Shown: in pieces, positions 22,900 to 33,512 of the stretch
How positions within the stretch are numbered: the first letter of the stretch is position 1
Layout: every line of letters begins with the position of its first letter
Assembly: GCF_029873635.1 (NCBI RefSeq)
Contig: NC_080426.1
Coordinates: 58,994,673 to 59,058,672 of the forward strand
Length of the DNA: 64,000 bases
Source: Malania oleifera
Lineage: Eukaryota > Streptophyta > Magnoliopsida > Santalales > Ximeniaceae
Direction of reading: 5' to 3'
Made by a program: the position numbers and the translations under genes
Notes under the pieces: model-generated
The model's input: only the letters and a program-made list of their open reading frames with translations
Told to the model about the DNA's origin: nothing
Database searches by the model: none

Positions 22900-23479
22900 A
22901 TAATCTCTCCCATAGCAGCTACCTAGGTCGCTCCAACCTGCAACCACGCTCTGATGCCACTTATCAAGATCGGCACTACCAGCTCTTCTAAAACCAATTG
23001 GTGCTAGAAGGCGTTATGGTTAGGAGGCTGATATAAAAAGAGAAAAGGAAAAAAGAAAAAGGAGGGTTTACCCATTGATGTGATTCTCTAAGCTAGTAAC
23101 AGAGCTACTAAGTACTGGTAAAGTTGTTTTCTATTAAACAAGCACAGAAGTGCAAGTAAAAGCAAGGAAGTTTGAGTATTCCATTCATGAGATTGAGTTA
23201 TCTGATTGCATATTTATTTTTAAATTTCCAATTGATGCAATCCAAAAATGGTCCTCGTTGAGAAAATGCAAGATGGACAAGATCAGTCACAAATGAGTTT
23301 ACTGAGGGAGATGTCAGGCTGAGTTTCAAGGGAACAGATTTAGAGGCTTTCATGCCAAATTGGAACTCAAAATATGGCCAAAATCAAAGTTTGGTTTGTT
23401 GATTATAGGCGCATTGGAGAAAAAAAAGTTCGTACACTGTCATGCACTTCATGCATTGCATAAAAAAGAAAAAGAAAAC
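22900..23479. other. Non-coding region of element A before the arrays
   Basis: No domain. Contains another primer-site-like string on the minus strand (GTGGCATCAGAGCGTGG, about 22950-22966) without adjoining LTR-like repeats. Confidence 0.45.
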
Positions 23480-23655
23480 ATGCATACATATCCTTATGCC
23501 ACGCAGCGTGCGCACATGTCATGCACGTCATACATATTCCTGCATTTAGTATGCATGCACGTCATACATATCCAGCAGGCATACATGTCGTACATATCAC
23601 ACATATCCTTGCATTCCAACATGCATACATATAGCAACATGCATACATAATATAG
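23480..23655. repeat. Tandem array 1: CATGCATACAT-type repeats
   Basis: Irregular repeats of CATACATATCC and CATGCATACATGTCATGCAC. First in the series of arrays in the 3' UTR of element A. Confidence 0.7.
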
Positions 23656-23744
23656 CATAATTCAGTCACCCTCATCTCCTTTCATCCCAATGTAATCAAT
23701 CATTGTTTTATTAAGTCCAAATACTGGGCCACTAACCTAGGTCC

Positions 23745-24150
23745 AAATCGAGTCATTTGCTCTAAAATTGGGACATTGACCCTCAAATCTAGATTGAGTT
23801 GACTAGCCTTTAGTTCAAAAGTTGTGTTGTCTATTCTGAAACTGGGGCATCAGCCCTCTATTCCAAATAGTGTTGCATACCTTGAAACTAGGGCATCGGC
23901 CCTCAGGTCCAAATTGTGATGTCTACTCTGAAACTAGGGCATCAGCATTCCATTCCCAAAAGTGAGTTGTCAACTTTGAAATAGGGTATAAGCCCCCATG
24001 TCCAAATAATGTTGTCTACTTTGGAACTAGGGCATCGGCATTCGGGTTCAAATTGTGTTGTCCACCTTAAAGCTGTAGAATTGGTCTAAATATCCAAAAT
24101 TGTGTTGTCTATGTTGAACCTAAGGCATTAAATCTCCTCCAAGCTGTCTT
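23745..24150. repeat. Tandem array 2: about 60-bp unit
   Basis: Around seven degenerate copies with the core GAAACTAGGGCATCGGCCCT followed by a CAAATTGTGTTGTCTAC segment. Confidence 0.8.
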
Positions 24151-24223
24151 GACTATCTTGTTCATTCAAGTAGTCTCATCCAAATTGTCTTGACTATCTC
24201 AATGATTCTATTATTTTCATTCA

Positions 24224-24639
24224 TATTGACCCTTTCACGGTACCACTCTTATTGAGCCTTTCATAGTCCCACTCCTATTGACCCTTTCGCGGTCCCACTC
24301 CTATTGACCCTTTCGTGGTCCCACTCTTATTGACCCTTTTGCAGTCATACTCTTATTGACCCTTTCGTGGCCCCACTCTTATTGACTCATTCATGGTCCT
24401 ACTCCTACTGACACTTTTGCGGTCCCACTTATATTGACCCTTTCACGGTCCCACTCCTATTGATCCATTCGAGGTCCCACTCTTACTAGCCCTTTTGTGG
24501 TCCCACGCTTATTTAACCTTTCATGGTCCCACTCCTATTGACCCTTTTGCAATACCATTCCCATTGACCATTTCGTGGTCCCACTCCTTTTGACCCTTTC
24601 ACGGTCCCCTTCCCATTGACCCTTTCGCGGTCTCTTTCT
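24224..24639. repeat. Tandem array 3: 26-bp unit, about 16 copies
   Basis: The unit begins TATTGACCCTTTCGCGGTCC and ends CACTCC. Sixteen copies counted by eye fill 416 bp. Variation concentrates in the CG-rich centre (TCGCGG, TCGTGG, TCACGG, TTGCGG). Confidence 0.9.
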
Positions 24640-24965
24640 TATCGATCCTTCGTGGGTCCTATCCAAGTCAACCCTTCACAGGTCTTTTCATGTCAACCCT
24701 TCATGGGTCCTGTTAAAATCAACCCACCATGAGTCCAGTCAAAATCACCCCTTCGTGGGTCCGTTCAAAATCACCCGTTCATGGGTCCTTTTAAAATCAA
24801 CCCTTCACGGGTCTTTTCTTGTTAACCCTTTGTGGGTCCCTCTATGGGCTCTGTCAAAATCAAGTCTTCGTGGGTTATATTTAAGTCAACCCTTTGCGGG
24901 TCATATTCAAGTCAACCCTTTGTAGGTTCCTTCAAAATCAACTCTTCATGGGCCCAGTTAAAATC
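24640..24965. repeat. Tandem array 4: 26-bp unit of different sequence, about 12 copies
   Basis: The unit begins CAACCCTTCGTGGGTCC and ends TTCAAAAT. It follows array 3 without a gap, keeps its 26-bp period and shares the core ACCCTT(T)CG(C/T)GG(G)TC. One copy carries an insertion near 24836-24855. Confidence 0.85.
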
Positions 24966-24984
24966 AAACATTAAAAAACATCCC

Positions 24985-25722
24985 AAAGAAAATGCTCTGG
25001 CTATCTTTGGAGGCATATGGCTTTGTTCCCAAATCCGAGTAGTCATCTTCCAATTAGAAAATGCTCTAGCTTCCTTGGAGGCATGTGGCTTTATTCCCAA
25101 ATCCGAGTAGTCGTCTTCCAATTAGAAATGTTCTGCCTATCTTAGAGGCACGTGGCTTTGTTCCCAAATCCGAGTAGTTATCTTCCAATTAAAAAAAGCT
25201 CTGTCTATCTTGGAGGCATGTGGCTTTGTTCCCAAATCCGAGTAGTCATATTCCAATTCAAAATCCTCTGGCCATTTGGAGGCATGTGGCTTTGTTCCCA
25301 AATCTGAATAGTTATCTTCCAAATATAAAATGCTCCGACTATCTTGGAGGCATGTGGCTTTGTTCCCAAATCTGAGTAGTCATCTCCCAATTAGAAATGC
25401 TCCAGCTATCTTGGAGGCATGTGGCTTTACTCCCAAATCAGAGTAGTAATCTTCCCAATTAGGAAAAAGATCTGGCTATCTTGGAGGCATGTGGCTTTAT
25501 TCCAAAGTCTGAGTAGTCATCTTCCAATTTGAAATGCTTTTGCTATTTTTGAGGCATATGGCTTTGTTCCCAAATCCGATTAGTCATATTCCCCATCAAA
25601 AAATGCTCTGGCTATCTTAGAGGCATATGGCTTTGTTCCCAAATTCGAGTAGTCATCTTCCATTTGGAAATGTCCAGCTATCTTGGAGGCATGTGGCTTT
25701 GTTCCCAAATCTGAGTAGTCAT
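24985..25722. repeat. Tandem array 5: about 67-bp unit, about 11 copies
   Basis: Unit core CTATCTTGGAGGCATGTGGC, then TTTGTTCCCAAATCCGAGTA, then GTCATCTTCCAATTAGAAATG. Copies are well preserved. Element remains at 41657-41705 contain one further copy, which shows the array belongs to the element family. Confidence 0.92.
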
Positions 25723-25870
25723 CTTTGGCTCTCGAGATCCTACGCCTGAGCAGTCATCTTTGGCTCTCGGGATCCTATACCTGAGCAGTCATCTTCAACC
25801 CTCTGTGGTCTTTCTAGGTTAACCCTTCGCAGGTCCGTTATCTTCAACCCTTTGTGGGTCCCTTCTAACC
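25723..25870. repeat. Short array 6 and return of the 26-bp-type motif
   Basis: Two copies of a roughly 40-bp unit (TTTGGCTCTCGGGATCCTA…GAGCAGTCATC), then single motifs of the array 4 kind (AACCCTTCGCAGGTCC, AACCCTTTGTGGGTCCC). The same string of motifs follows in 41700-41820. Confidence 0.7.
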
Positions 25871-26077
25871 ACTAACCTCTAACCAAAAGTTACTAACTAC
25901 TAATAGCTCACAAAGTTTTCTGAGGTAAGGTGTTTCATCTCGATGATCAAAAGCCTAGTCATTTGAAAGCATGTGCTCTAACCTGGAAAAAATAGGCGTC
26001 TTTTATCTTTATAGTCTTATTGCTACAAAATAATAGAGGAATAATCTCTACTATCATTTTCAAGTAACAATGCCTAT

Positions 26078-26090
26078 AAAGATGGGCAGG
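26078..26090 (+). promoter_or_regulatory. Polypurine tract of element A
   Basis: TAAAGATGGGCAGG lies directly before the LTR start TCTAGACACC. The equivalent in B is AAAAAGGGGCAGG (42025-42036). Confidence 0.6.
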
Positions 26091-27217
26091 TCTAGACACC
26101 CTAATTTTTTCAAGGTCATTTTAATTATAAAATAGGGGTTCTAAATTGAGTAAGTCCATATTTTAAAGGTTGGGGTTGTGCATTATTAATGGACTATTCA
26201 TAAGCTCCCAAATTAATCAGGTTTTATTTAATTTGTTTCTCCATTCATAAGTGTCATTAACTAGTTATTTCAGGGAACTTAAGTGAGTTTAGGAATTTTC
26301 AAAATCTTTTGTCAAAATAGGTTAATTTATTGAACTTTTTAAATCCTATTGTTTTATACACAAACAAGGGTCAAGCGTGCATAATAGACTGAAATATTTT
26401 ATTAAGTGGGAATGTGCCCAAGCTAGGAGATATAATGAAATACAGCGAGTGCTGAAATGTAAATAATGTACAAAGGAAATGCAAAGGAAGTACATGGAGA
26501 TGCTGAAATACAGGGAAATAAGGCACAATACATACATGAAAAATACAGAGAAATAAAGTGCGTACAAAGGAAATACAAGGAAATAAAAAATCAAATCGAA
26601 ATCTCCAGTTGAGCTCGCGGGCATATTCTGAAGCATCTTCGAAGGTCCTATCCACTAAATTAGAAAGAAAAAGAACAAAAGTATGTTAAATAAAAATTAA
26701 AAATAAATATGTGCACAATAGAGAGATTGCAATTTGTTGAAATATTACCTTATCTCTCTCTCGTTGCCCGAATCTCCATTAATTGGAGAATTAACCAAAT
26801 CGTAGGAATAGGGGGAACATATTTTTGTTAAACGAATTTTTGCTGGAATAAAAGCAATCGAGCGCTAATTGGACCTTGCCTAGACTCCCTATAAATAGGG
26901 AGTCTCACACGGAGAGAAGGGGGGCGAGAATTAAGCAATTTAGAGATAAAATTGGGGAAGGAGAGAAGGATAGCATTTTGAAAGCAAGGAAGCATAGACC
27001 AAGGCAGAAAGAAGTGCTTGAAGCTTCAAAACTGTAGCAACCTTGCAGGGCTCTCAAAAGTAGGAGCCAATTCCTCAAGAGGCACACCCACGAGTGCCAA
27101 ACTACCAACACTCGGGAGAATACACACAATAGTGCCTCCCCCCATACACAGAAGCAGACCTCCAAGAAGGTAACTCCAAGATTGACACTAAACAGACTTA
27201 AGTGGAGGGAAAATAAG
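26091..27217 (+). repeat. 3' LTR of element A, left part
   Basis: Matches 42037-43135 in element B. Begins TCTAGACACC after a purine tract and is cut at 27217 by copia C. It holds the TATA palindrome at 26883-26904. The remaining LTR beyond the copia insertion is not found in the window. Confidence 0.8.
26883..26904 (+). promoter_or_regulatory. TATA box inside a perfect 22-bp inverted repeat
   Basis: Arms GACTCCCTAT and ATAGGGAGTC flank AA, so the TATA box CTATAAATAG forms the centre of the palindrome. The B copy is eroded (GTCTCCCTGT and ATAAGGAGTC around 42806-42828). Confidence 0.7.
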
Positions 27218-27594
27218 TGTTGACTTTTTGAGTCTGATCCCTATTTTGATGTTGACAAAGCATCTATATCTCATGTGTGCATTTAGTGTATGAACAGGTT
27301 TATATCTTAACATGCACATGAGGTAAAAGGAAAATGGAAGCGAGAAGGATCTCAAAATCATACATCTTGGCGTATTCCATGAAGTTTGAAGAGTAAGCCA
27401 GTAGAAGAAGACATCTATTTTCAATGGTATGACATTTTGTTTTATATTTTGGTCTCTAATAATACAATGCATGCATGGTATGGATGATAAGCTCAAATGA
27501 CCGTAGACAGACCCCTAAGGACCAACACACTTCGTAAAAAACCTTTTTCTTAACAACTAAATTCAATACAAAAAAAAAACGTTTAAATTGGTTA

Positions 27595-27925
27595 GGGTCA
27601 ATTAAAAGACCTCAGTTGACCGAACCCCTTTAGTTATAATCAGCTCAGTCGACCAAACTCACTGTAGGCCAAAATCAAATATTTGACTAAGCCTCGGCCG
27701 AACAACCCTACTTTCAACTAAGCTTCCATGGTCGACCGACCATTAAATTTGACTTTTTCTACTTGCCCTCAGCCGACCGAACTTTCAATTCAAAAAATCT
27801 TTGATCGACCGAACTTACCCACTCGGCATACCAACCTAAGCCACGATCGACCGAACCTTCGAAGATTCGGGAAATTGCCTTGGCTTGATCAACCGAACCC
27901 TTGCTTCAGTCAACGGAACCTCTTG
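27595..27925 (+). repeat. U3 cluster of GTCGACCGAACC-type repeats (C)
   Basis: About ten degenerate copies such as TCGACCGACC, GATCGACCGAAC, CAGTTGACCGAACCCC, ending about 100 bp before the TATA box at 28023. Confidence 0.8.
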
Positions 27926-28649
27926 GGTCAGCCATTTTTTAAATGCCTAAACACACTTAAAAATTAATTAATCTTCTCTAAAAATACCGAGTGTGTCCCC
28001 AACAGTTATATTTTTGCTCAACTCTATATATGGCCCTTCATTACTCATAATTAGCAAGTAGATTAGCCCAAAAATCCTCTCAAATTTTATCGTTAATTTT
28101 TTGCTCTCTTTTATTATTTTTTTGGTAAATCTTTCAAGAGAACATATTATTAAACTTTGTTTTGGGCATTCGTTTTACAAATCAAAATCATTTTTACTCT
28201 CATCTTGCATATATTTTTTAAATCTTATTTTGAGAGTATTATTTTAGTTTCTCCCACATATTTCATTTGATAAATATTCTTGGGAGTTAATATTATTTGC
28301 TTATGAATCTTGCACATCCATTGCAAGATTCAAAGGCACATTTGCTTGTGCTTGCAAAAATATTTTCAAGCCATAAATCTTAGATTCTCCAGCACCTTAT
28401 TTAGAAAAATATCTTTTGAGAAATTTATTATTTAAGCATAAAATCTTTGAGCACTCATCATACACATTTTTATTTGAAGATTATTTTTTCAAAAATCACA
28501 TACTCACATTGAGCTTATTTTTATATCATATTTGAGTCTATTTCTGAGCATATTGTTGCACACATTTGCTTGCTTAGAAGCATATTTTTGTTGTACAAAA
28601 ATATTCATTTCTTGTATTCCCAACAAGTTGTCGGAAGAGGAAGACTAGC

Positions 28650-28657
28650 CCTGTGAA
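28650..28657. repeat. hAT target-site duplication, left
   Basis: CCTGTGAA; identical to 33070-33077. Eight bases is the hAT rule. Confidence 0.95.
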
Positions 28658-28890
28658 TAGGCCTAGCAAAACGGGTCAAAACCCGTCGGGTCACCAGGAC
28701 CCACCTGTTTAAAACGGGTTCAGGTTTAAGAATGTTAACCCATTTAATAATTGGGCGGGTCACGGATCAACCCGTTTATAAATGGGTTAAGTGGGTTTGG
28801 GCGGGTCACCCGGCGGGTGACTCGCTAATTCGCTATGCCTTCGGCCCTTCACGTGACTGACGCCTCAGTGCCTTACGGAGTCAGTGGGTC

Positions 28891-29250
28891 ATGGTTCACT
28901 CTTCAGTCTTCACAAACACAATCACACACACTTTAAAAAAAGAAACCCCTAACCCTAACCCGCGCCGCGCCTCTCCGCGGACCACAGTCCACTCCAGTCT
29001 CCAGTCTCCTCATCTGGCCGTCTGGATCGTCTCTGAGAGAGGCTCTCGGCTCTCGGCTCTTAGCTCTCAGCTCTCACTCTCTCTGTCTCTTAGATTCTCC
29101 TCTCCCTCCGGTAGTCTTTCCTCTCCTCTGGTGACTGGTGCGCTGCTACATGCCGGATCTACCAAGCTACCAGTCATCATCTCCTTCGAACGATCCATAG
29201 ACACATACAGAGGACCAGCCGGCAGCCGACCAGAGGTGGAGCCGTGGAGG
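28891..29250 (+). other. Likely 5' non-coding exon of the hAT
   Basis: GC-rich, with a CT-rich stretch (29030-29130), ending in a good splice donor (GGAG/GTAAGA at about 29250). A 120-codon frame is open here but resembles no protein and is low complexity. The next good acceptor is the T-rich tract at 30031-30048, just before the transposase start. The exon call is inference. Confidence 0.5.
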
Positions 29251-29773
29251 TAAGATTTTTTAGTATTTTTATCTAATTAGGTCATTAATTAAACGACCAA
29301 TGAATGGCTTTTGAAATTGTATATTGAAAGTGTATATTTAAAATATTATATTACTGTGTGTTCAGAAATTTTGTTGAAAGTGTGATTATTATTTTATTTA
29401 AAATCTAGATATCTGCATATCTCATGTTTGCTTTTGAATTTGTATATTGAAACTTAAATAGGTGTGAATTTTTAGTATAAATAAGCCATGAATGGCTTTT
29501 TAATAGAAAGGAATTAGAAATTAAAAAAGAGATATTTCCTTCTTTTGTTGTTCTCTTTGTTTTTTCTCTTTGTGCTTTGGTCCTGTGTTGTGGTCCTGTG
29601 GACCTTGTGGTGTTCTGTAAATAGAAGGGCGGGACCATAAACCTTCCATTGTTTTGATATTTTATTAAACTACAAAAATAAATAGAAGTGTTGTTGGCTG
29701 TTGGTTTCATGAATTACTGATAAATAAACAGTAGATAAATGTTTATTGTGTTTCCCCTACATAAATTAGTTGT

Positions 29774-29818
29774 CACACACACACACACACATACACACAC
29801 ACACACACAGATACACAC
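29774..29818. repeat. CA microsatellite in the hAT intron
   Basis: (CA)n runs broken by AT and GA, followed by a TACTACTACTACTA stretch. Confidence 0.9.
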
Positions 29819-31742
29819 ATGCATACTACTACTACTAGACTTCCCAACAATATTATCCTGATTTCATTTTTGTAGCAGCTTCCTTCCATGCATATATATT
29901 TATACAATCTGCTGCAAAAAAAAAAAAACTAACGATTTTTTAGTTAATAACTTTTATAAAACGTAGATTTGTGTTTGTTGTATAAAATTTTCATTATTTT
30001 CTTTATTTTACTATTTTTCGGAGTCTTAACAATTTTTTTTTTTTTTAGGAAATTAGTCTGGTGCGAAAGCCCAAGACACTCAGCGTATTCAAAAAAATTA
30101 TTCTTTGTTAGGAAGAATACAAATTGCAAATAATGGATACCATAAACTTGGATTTTGATGATGAGTGTAATATTACTCCATCTTTAGATAAATCTGAAAA
30201 GAACAGTTCTTCTATCAATGATGGCACTAGCAAAAAGAGACATAGTAGAAAGACATCAATTGCTTGGGATGAATTCTATTTGTTACCTATAGATGTTGAA
30301 GGAAAACAGAAGGCAAAATGTAAAAAATGTGGGGTTGAATATGTTGCTAATGCTTCAACCCATGGGACGAAAAATTTGAGACCCCACATTAATAGTTGTC
30401 CATTTTGTGATAACTATGATGTGAAGCAGATGCATATGGATTATGGAACCAAACTTCATGCGAAAAAAATTGAACAAGATGTTTATCGAGAGAAGATGGC
30501 AATTGCCGTAATAAAACATTGCTATCCTTTTTTGAGCATGAAGGAAATCGATATGTGCATAAATATCTTAATCCTGATGTTAAACCAATTACTAGGAACA
30601 CTGCTAAAGCTGATGTATTGAAAATACATAAAAAGGAGAAGGAGAAACTTAAACTTACACTACAGAGTGCTTTTGGTAAAGTGTGTTTGACTTCTGATTG
30701 TTGGTCTTCTCCTACGACTGAAGGATATTTATGCATTACAGCTCATTTTGTGGATGAAAATTGGGTATTGCATAGTTAGATTATTAACTTTTCTCACATG
30801 CCACCCCCGCATTCAGGAGTTGCTTTGTCAGAAAAAACATTTAATGTATTGAAGGAATGGGGTATTAATAGGAAGATATTTTCCATCACATTGGATAATT
30901 CAACTACTAATCATAGTATGCAAGATATTCTTTCAAGTCAATTGTCTTTGCAAGCACCTTTAGTAAGTGGCGGCGAATATTTTCATGTAAGGTGTTGTGC
31001 TCATATTTTGAATCTTATTGCTCAAGAAGGCTTAAAAGTGATTGAACGTGTAGTGTATAACATTAAAGAAAGTGTCAAATACATTAAGGGTTCAGAAGGC
31101 AAAAAACTTAAGTTTGAAGAGTGCATTAAACAAGTTGGTATACTTGCTTTAATCAGTTTGCGCTTGGATGTACCAACTAGGTGGAATTCAACTTTCATGA
31201 TGATAGAAAGTGCACTTACATATCAACGGGCTTTAATTCATTATGTTTTACTTGATGCAAATTATAAGTATTGTCCATCAAATGAAGAGTGGAATAGAGC
31301 TGAGGTCATTTGAAATTTCTTGAAGCCATTTTACGATATGACAAAACTCTTCTCGTGTTTGGATTATCCTACATCTAATTTGTATTTTTCAAATATATGG
31401 AAAATTCAATTGCATTTACTTGAAACAATGGAAAATCCGGACTGCATTGTTAATGGTATGGCTGCAAAAATGAAAGAGAAGTTTGATAAATATTGGAAGT
31501 GTTACAGTGTCATTTTGGCATTTGCTATTGTTCTTGATCCTCGTTACAAGCTTCAATTTGTCAAATTTTGTTACTCAAAGATTGATTCATCCACTTCTCG
31601 AAAAAAGCTAAATTTCCTTCGTCAGAAGTTGTACTCTCTATTCCAAGATTATGCAAGCAAAACAAAATCTTCTTTGGAATCTACTGCTCCATCTACTGGG
31701 GGTACTGGTGGTTGTGACAATCTCATTAGAGATAAGCTTTCG

Positions 31743-31883
31743 GTAACTTCATTTATATTTTCTAATTTTTCATTTCTTATTTTATATATTATTTTTAGGT
31801 GTTATATTTATATTGTTTGTTTTTCTATTCTAATATATGACAAGAATTTGAATTTTATGAAAGCCAATATTGTGCTACTACAG
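31743..31883 (+). other. Inferred transposase intron
   Basis: GTAACTTC donor and CTACTACAG acceptor. AT-rich and without hAT similarity, while the reading resumes exactly at KSQLDLYLEEP. Confidence 0.6.
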
Positions 31884-32159
31884 AAAAATCTCAATTAGAT
31901 TTATATTTGGAAGAGCCCAGGCTAAATCGTGTGGAACATACTGAAATGGATATATTGCGGTATTGGAAAGATAATCGATTTCGATATCCTGATTTATCTC
32001 TTATGGCGCGTGATGTACTTACTATTCCTATCACAAGCGTTGCATCAGAATCTGCATTCAGCATTGGAGCCTAGGTTCTTAACAAATATCAAAGATCACT
32101 TTTGCCGGAAAATGCAGGAGCATTGATAACAACTCAAAATTGGTTGTTTGGTTACGCAA

Positions 32160-32298
32160 GTATGCATTTTTTATTTTATTTTTTTGAGTTTTTCCAATAT
32201 TATTTCAATAAATTCAATAATTACATTTTATTTACTTTCATATCCTTTGTCAATTGTTATTGTTTCTTATTTGTTATCTATTTATTTTGTCATTGCAG
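32160..32298 (+). other. Inferred transposase intron
   Basis: GTATGC donor and T-rich ATTGCAG acceptor between NWLFGYA and the acidic tail. Confidence 0.65.
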
Positions 32299-33069
32299 TG
32301 GATCCAAGTGAAGAAAGAGAAGAAGTTGAACAATTAGAAGTCAAATTTGAAAATATTTTGATTAATGATATGGGAGAAGCTTCTACAAACAATCATGGCT
32401 AATTAAGTTTTTTTGCTATCTTTTGAAAATTGTAATCTTGTGAATTTTTATGGAACACATTTAAATATGGTTTTGTTTCTAAATATTTAACTGTTATATT
32501 TTTTAAAATTATGTTCTGAATCTTTTGATTGTGGGACTTGAATATTTGATTCATGTGTTATGCATAATGCATGAATTAAAAAAATGTGAATGATGAATGA
32601 ACTTATTAAATATTTTACATTTAGCTTTGTATGTAAATAGTATGGGACTCATTTAAATTTAGATTTATATATAAATATTTTATGCATGTACTATGCATAT
32701 TTAATTTTTTTAGAGGTGTGTGTGTGTGTTTTTTTTAATTTTACATTTTTTAAAAATTGTATTCATTAAAGGGATGATTTTTTTTTTTTTTACATTTTAT
32801 GTTCTTTTTATTTAGAAATTAATAAATAAAATGCAGTTTTTTAAAAAACAAAATGTCATTTTATGTGAAATTTTTAAAAATTTTAAAATAAAAAAGTCAT
32901 ATTTTTTAAACGGGTGACTTGTTACCCATCCGTTTATTAAATGGGCGGGTTATGGTTGGCATGTGTGTGATCCATTTAACATCGACCCGTTAATGACCCG
33001 GCCCGTTTATAACCCGGCCCATTAGTGACCCGCCCAAACTCTGCCCGCCCGCCCGTTTTGCCAAGCCTA

Positions 33070-33077
33070 CCTGTGAA
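33070..33077. repeat. hAT target-site duplication, right
   Basis: CCTGTGAA, identical to 28650-28657. Confidence 0.95.
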
Positions 33078-33481
33078 TAGTCTCGAATTGCTTAGACTCA
33101 GTTACATAAGCACCGGACTGGCTCAGACCCGGTCAGGAGAACTAGGTGCACTATCTTGTAAGGTGTTGTAATTAGTGTCGCTCCACCCGCAAGTGAACAA
33201 TTTAGTGAATCCTCTTCCTTGTGAGCTTGAGGCGGCGACGTAGGCAGTATTAGTTGAACCCCAATAACATATCGTGTGTGCACTATTTTATATTTCTACC
33301 TTCTATTTTCTTGCACATATATGTTATATCTTATATATTGTGTTTACTGCACTAAATTTAATTTATGTATATTTTATATATCTTTTGAATTGGTATATGC
33401 TTAGACAGACCCTAGGTTGTGTATATACTACTGCTGGTTATTCGAACCTAGGAAGAAAACTTTAAAAGTCCAATTCACTCT

Positions 33482-33512
33482 CCCCCCCCCCCACCCCCCC
33501 CCCCCCCCCCCC
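33482..33512. repeat. C homopolymer tract in the copia LTR end
   Basis: Eleven C, one A, nineteen C. Other LTRs of the family have only six C at this place (54490-54496 and 60651-60657). Confidence 0.95.

Larger units (their letters stand above)
15889..27217 (+). mobile_element. Tat/Ogre-like Ty3-gypsy element A, gag-only (TR-GAG-like)
   Basis: Truncated 5' LTR, primer site, long leader, gag, about 5 kb without any pol domain, tandem arrays, purine tract, start of the 3' LTR. Gag ends near 20880 and the 3' LTR starts at 26091; no protease, RT or integrase motif lies between. Hypervariable tandem repeats in the 3' UTR are known for Tat-lineage elements. A also hosts solo LTR G and a TRIM, and its 3' LTR is interrupted at 27217 by copia C. 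Confidence 0.75.
30133..32402 (+). pseudogene. hAT transposase, broken
   Basis: The transposase cuts and pastes the element. Start taken at ATG 30133 (MDTINLDFDD); an in-frame ATG lies at 30124. BED-type zinc finger at residues 45-90 (AKCKKCGVEY, GTKNLRPHINSC). The catalytic RNase H-like region includes CLTSDCWSSPTTEGY, SITLDNSTTN, FHVRCCAHILNLI and DVPTRWNSTFMM. Near the C-terminus lie LDLYLEEPRLN, a block with YPDLSLMARDVLTIPITSVA and the dimerisation motif SESAFSIGA. Damage: a frameshift near 30530 and stops at 30777, 31311 and about 32070 (after SIGA). Two short introns (31743-31883, 32160-32298) are inferred. The tail reads EEREEVEQLEVKFENILIND. Confidence 0.92.
28658..33069 (+). mobile_element. 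hAT (Ac-like) DNA transposon, 4.4 kb, inactive
   Basis: The left end TAGGCCTAGCAAAACGGG is matched by the inverted right end CCCGTTTTGCCAAGCCTA, with two mismatches. It is flanked by perfect 8-bp duplications CCTGTGAA. Subterminal regions (28670-28850 and 32910-33060) are dense in AACGGGT/CCCGTTT-type motifs, as expected for Ac-like transposase binding. The centre encodes a hAT transposase with a BED finger and C-terminal dimerisation domain, broken by stops. It is inserted in the LTR of copia C. Confidence 0.95.

Noticed and set aside
22950..22966. Second primer-binding site next to the TRIM
   Set aside because: TGGCATCAGAGC-like string without an adjacent LTR end or direct repeats.
23360..23650. 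96-codon frame with His/Tyr/Met repeats
   Set aside because: Translation of the CATACAT array; no homology.
24832..25390. Overlapping open frames with repeated peptides (SDLGTKPHASK and similar)
   Set aside because: They arise because the tandem unit happens to lack stops in some frames; the frame is not kept from unit to unit.
24985..25722. CRISPR-like regular repeats
   Set aside because: Units are directly adjacent without unique spacers, in a eukaryotic retroelement 3' UTR; it is an ordinary tandem array.
27728..27967. 79-codon frame rich in DRPNL repeats
   Set aside because: Translation of the GACCGACC-type U3 repeats of copia C.
28891..29253. 120-codon frame as a host gene
   Set aside because: Inside the hAT ends, low-complexity Ser/Leu/Arg, no domain; more likely a non-coding exon.
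30389..30736. 115-codon minus-strand frame
   Set aside because: Lies opposite the conserved hAT transposase exons; a shadow frame.
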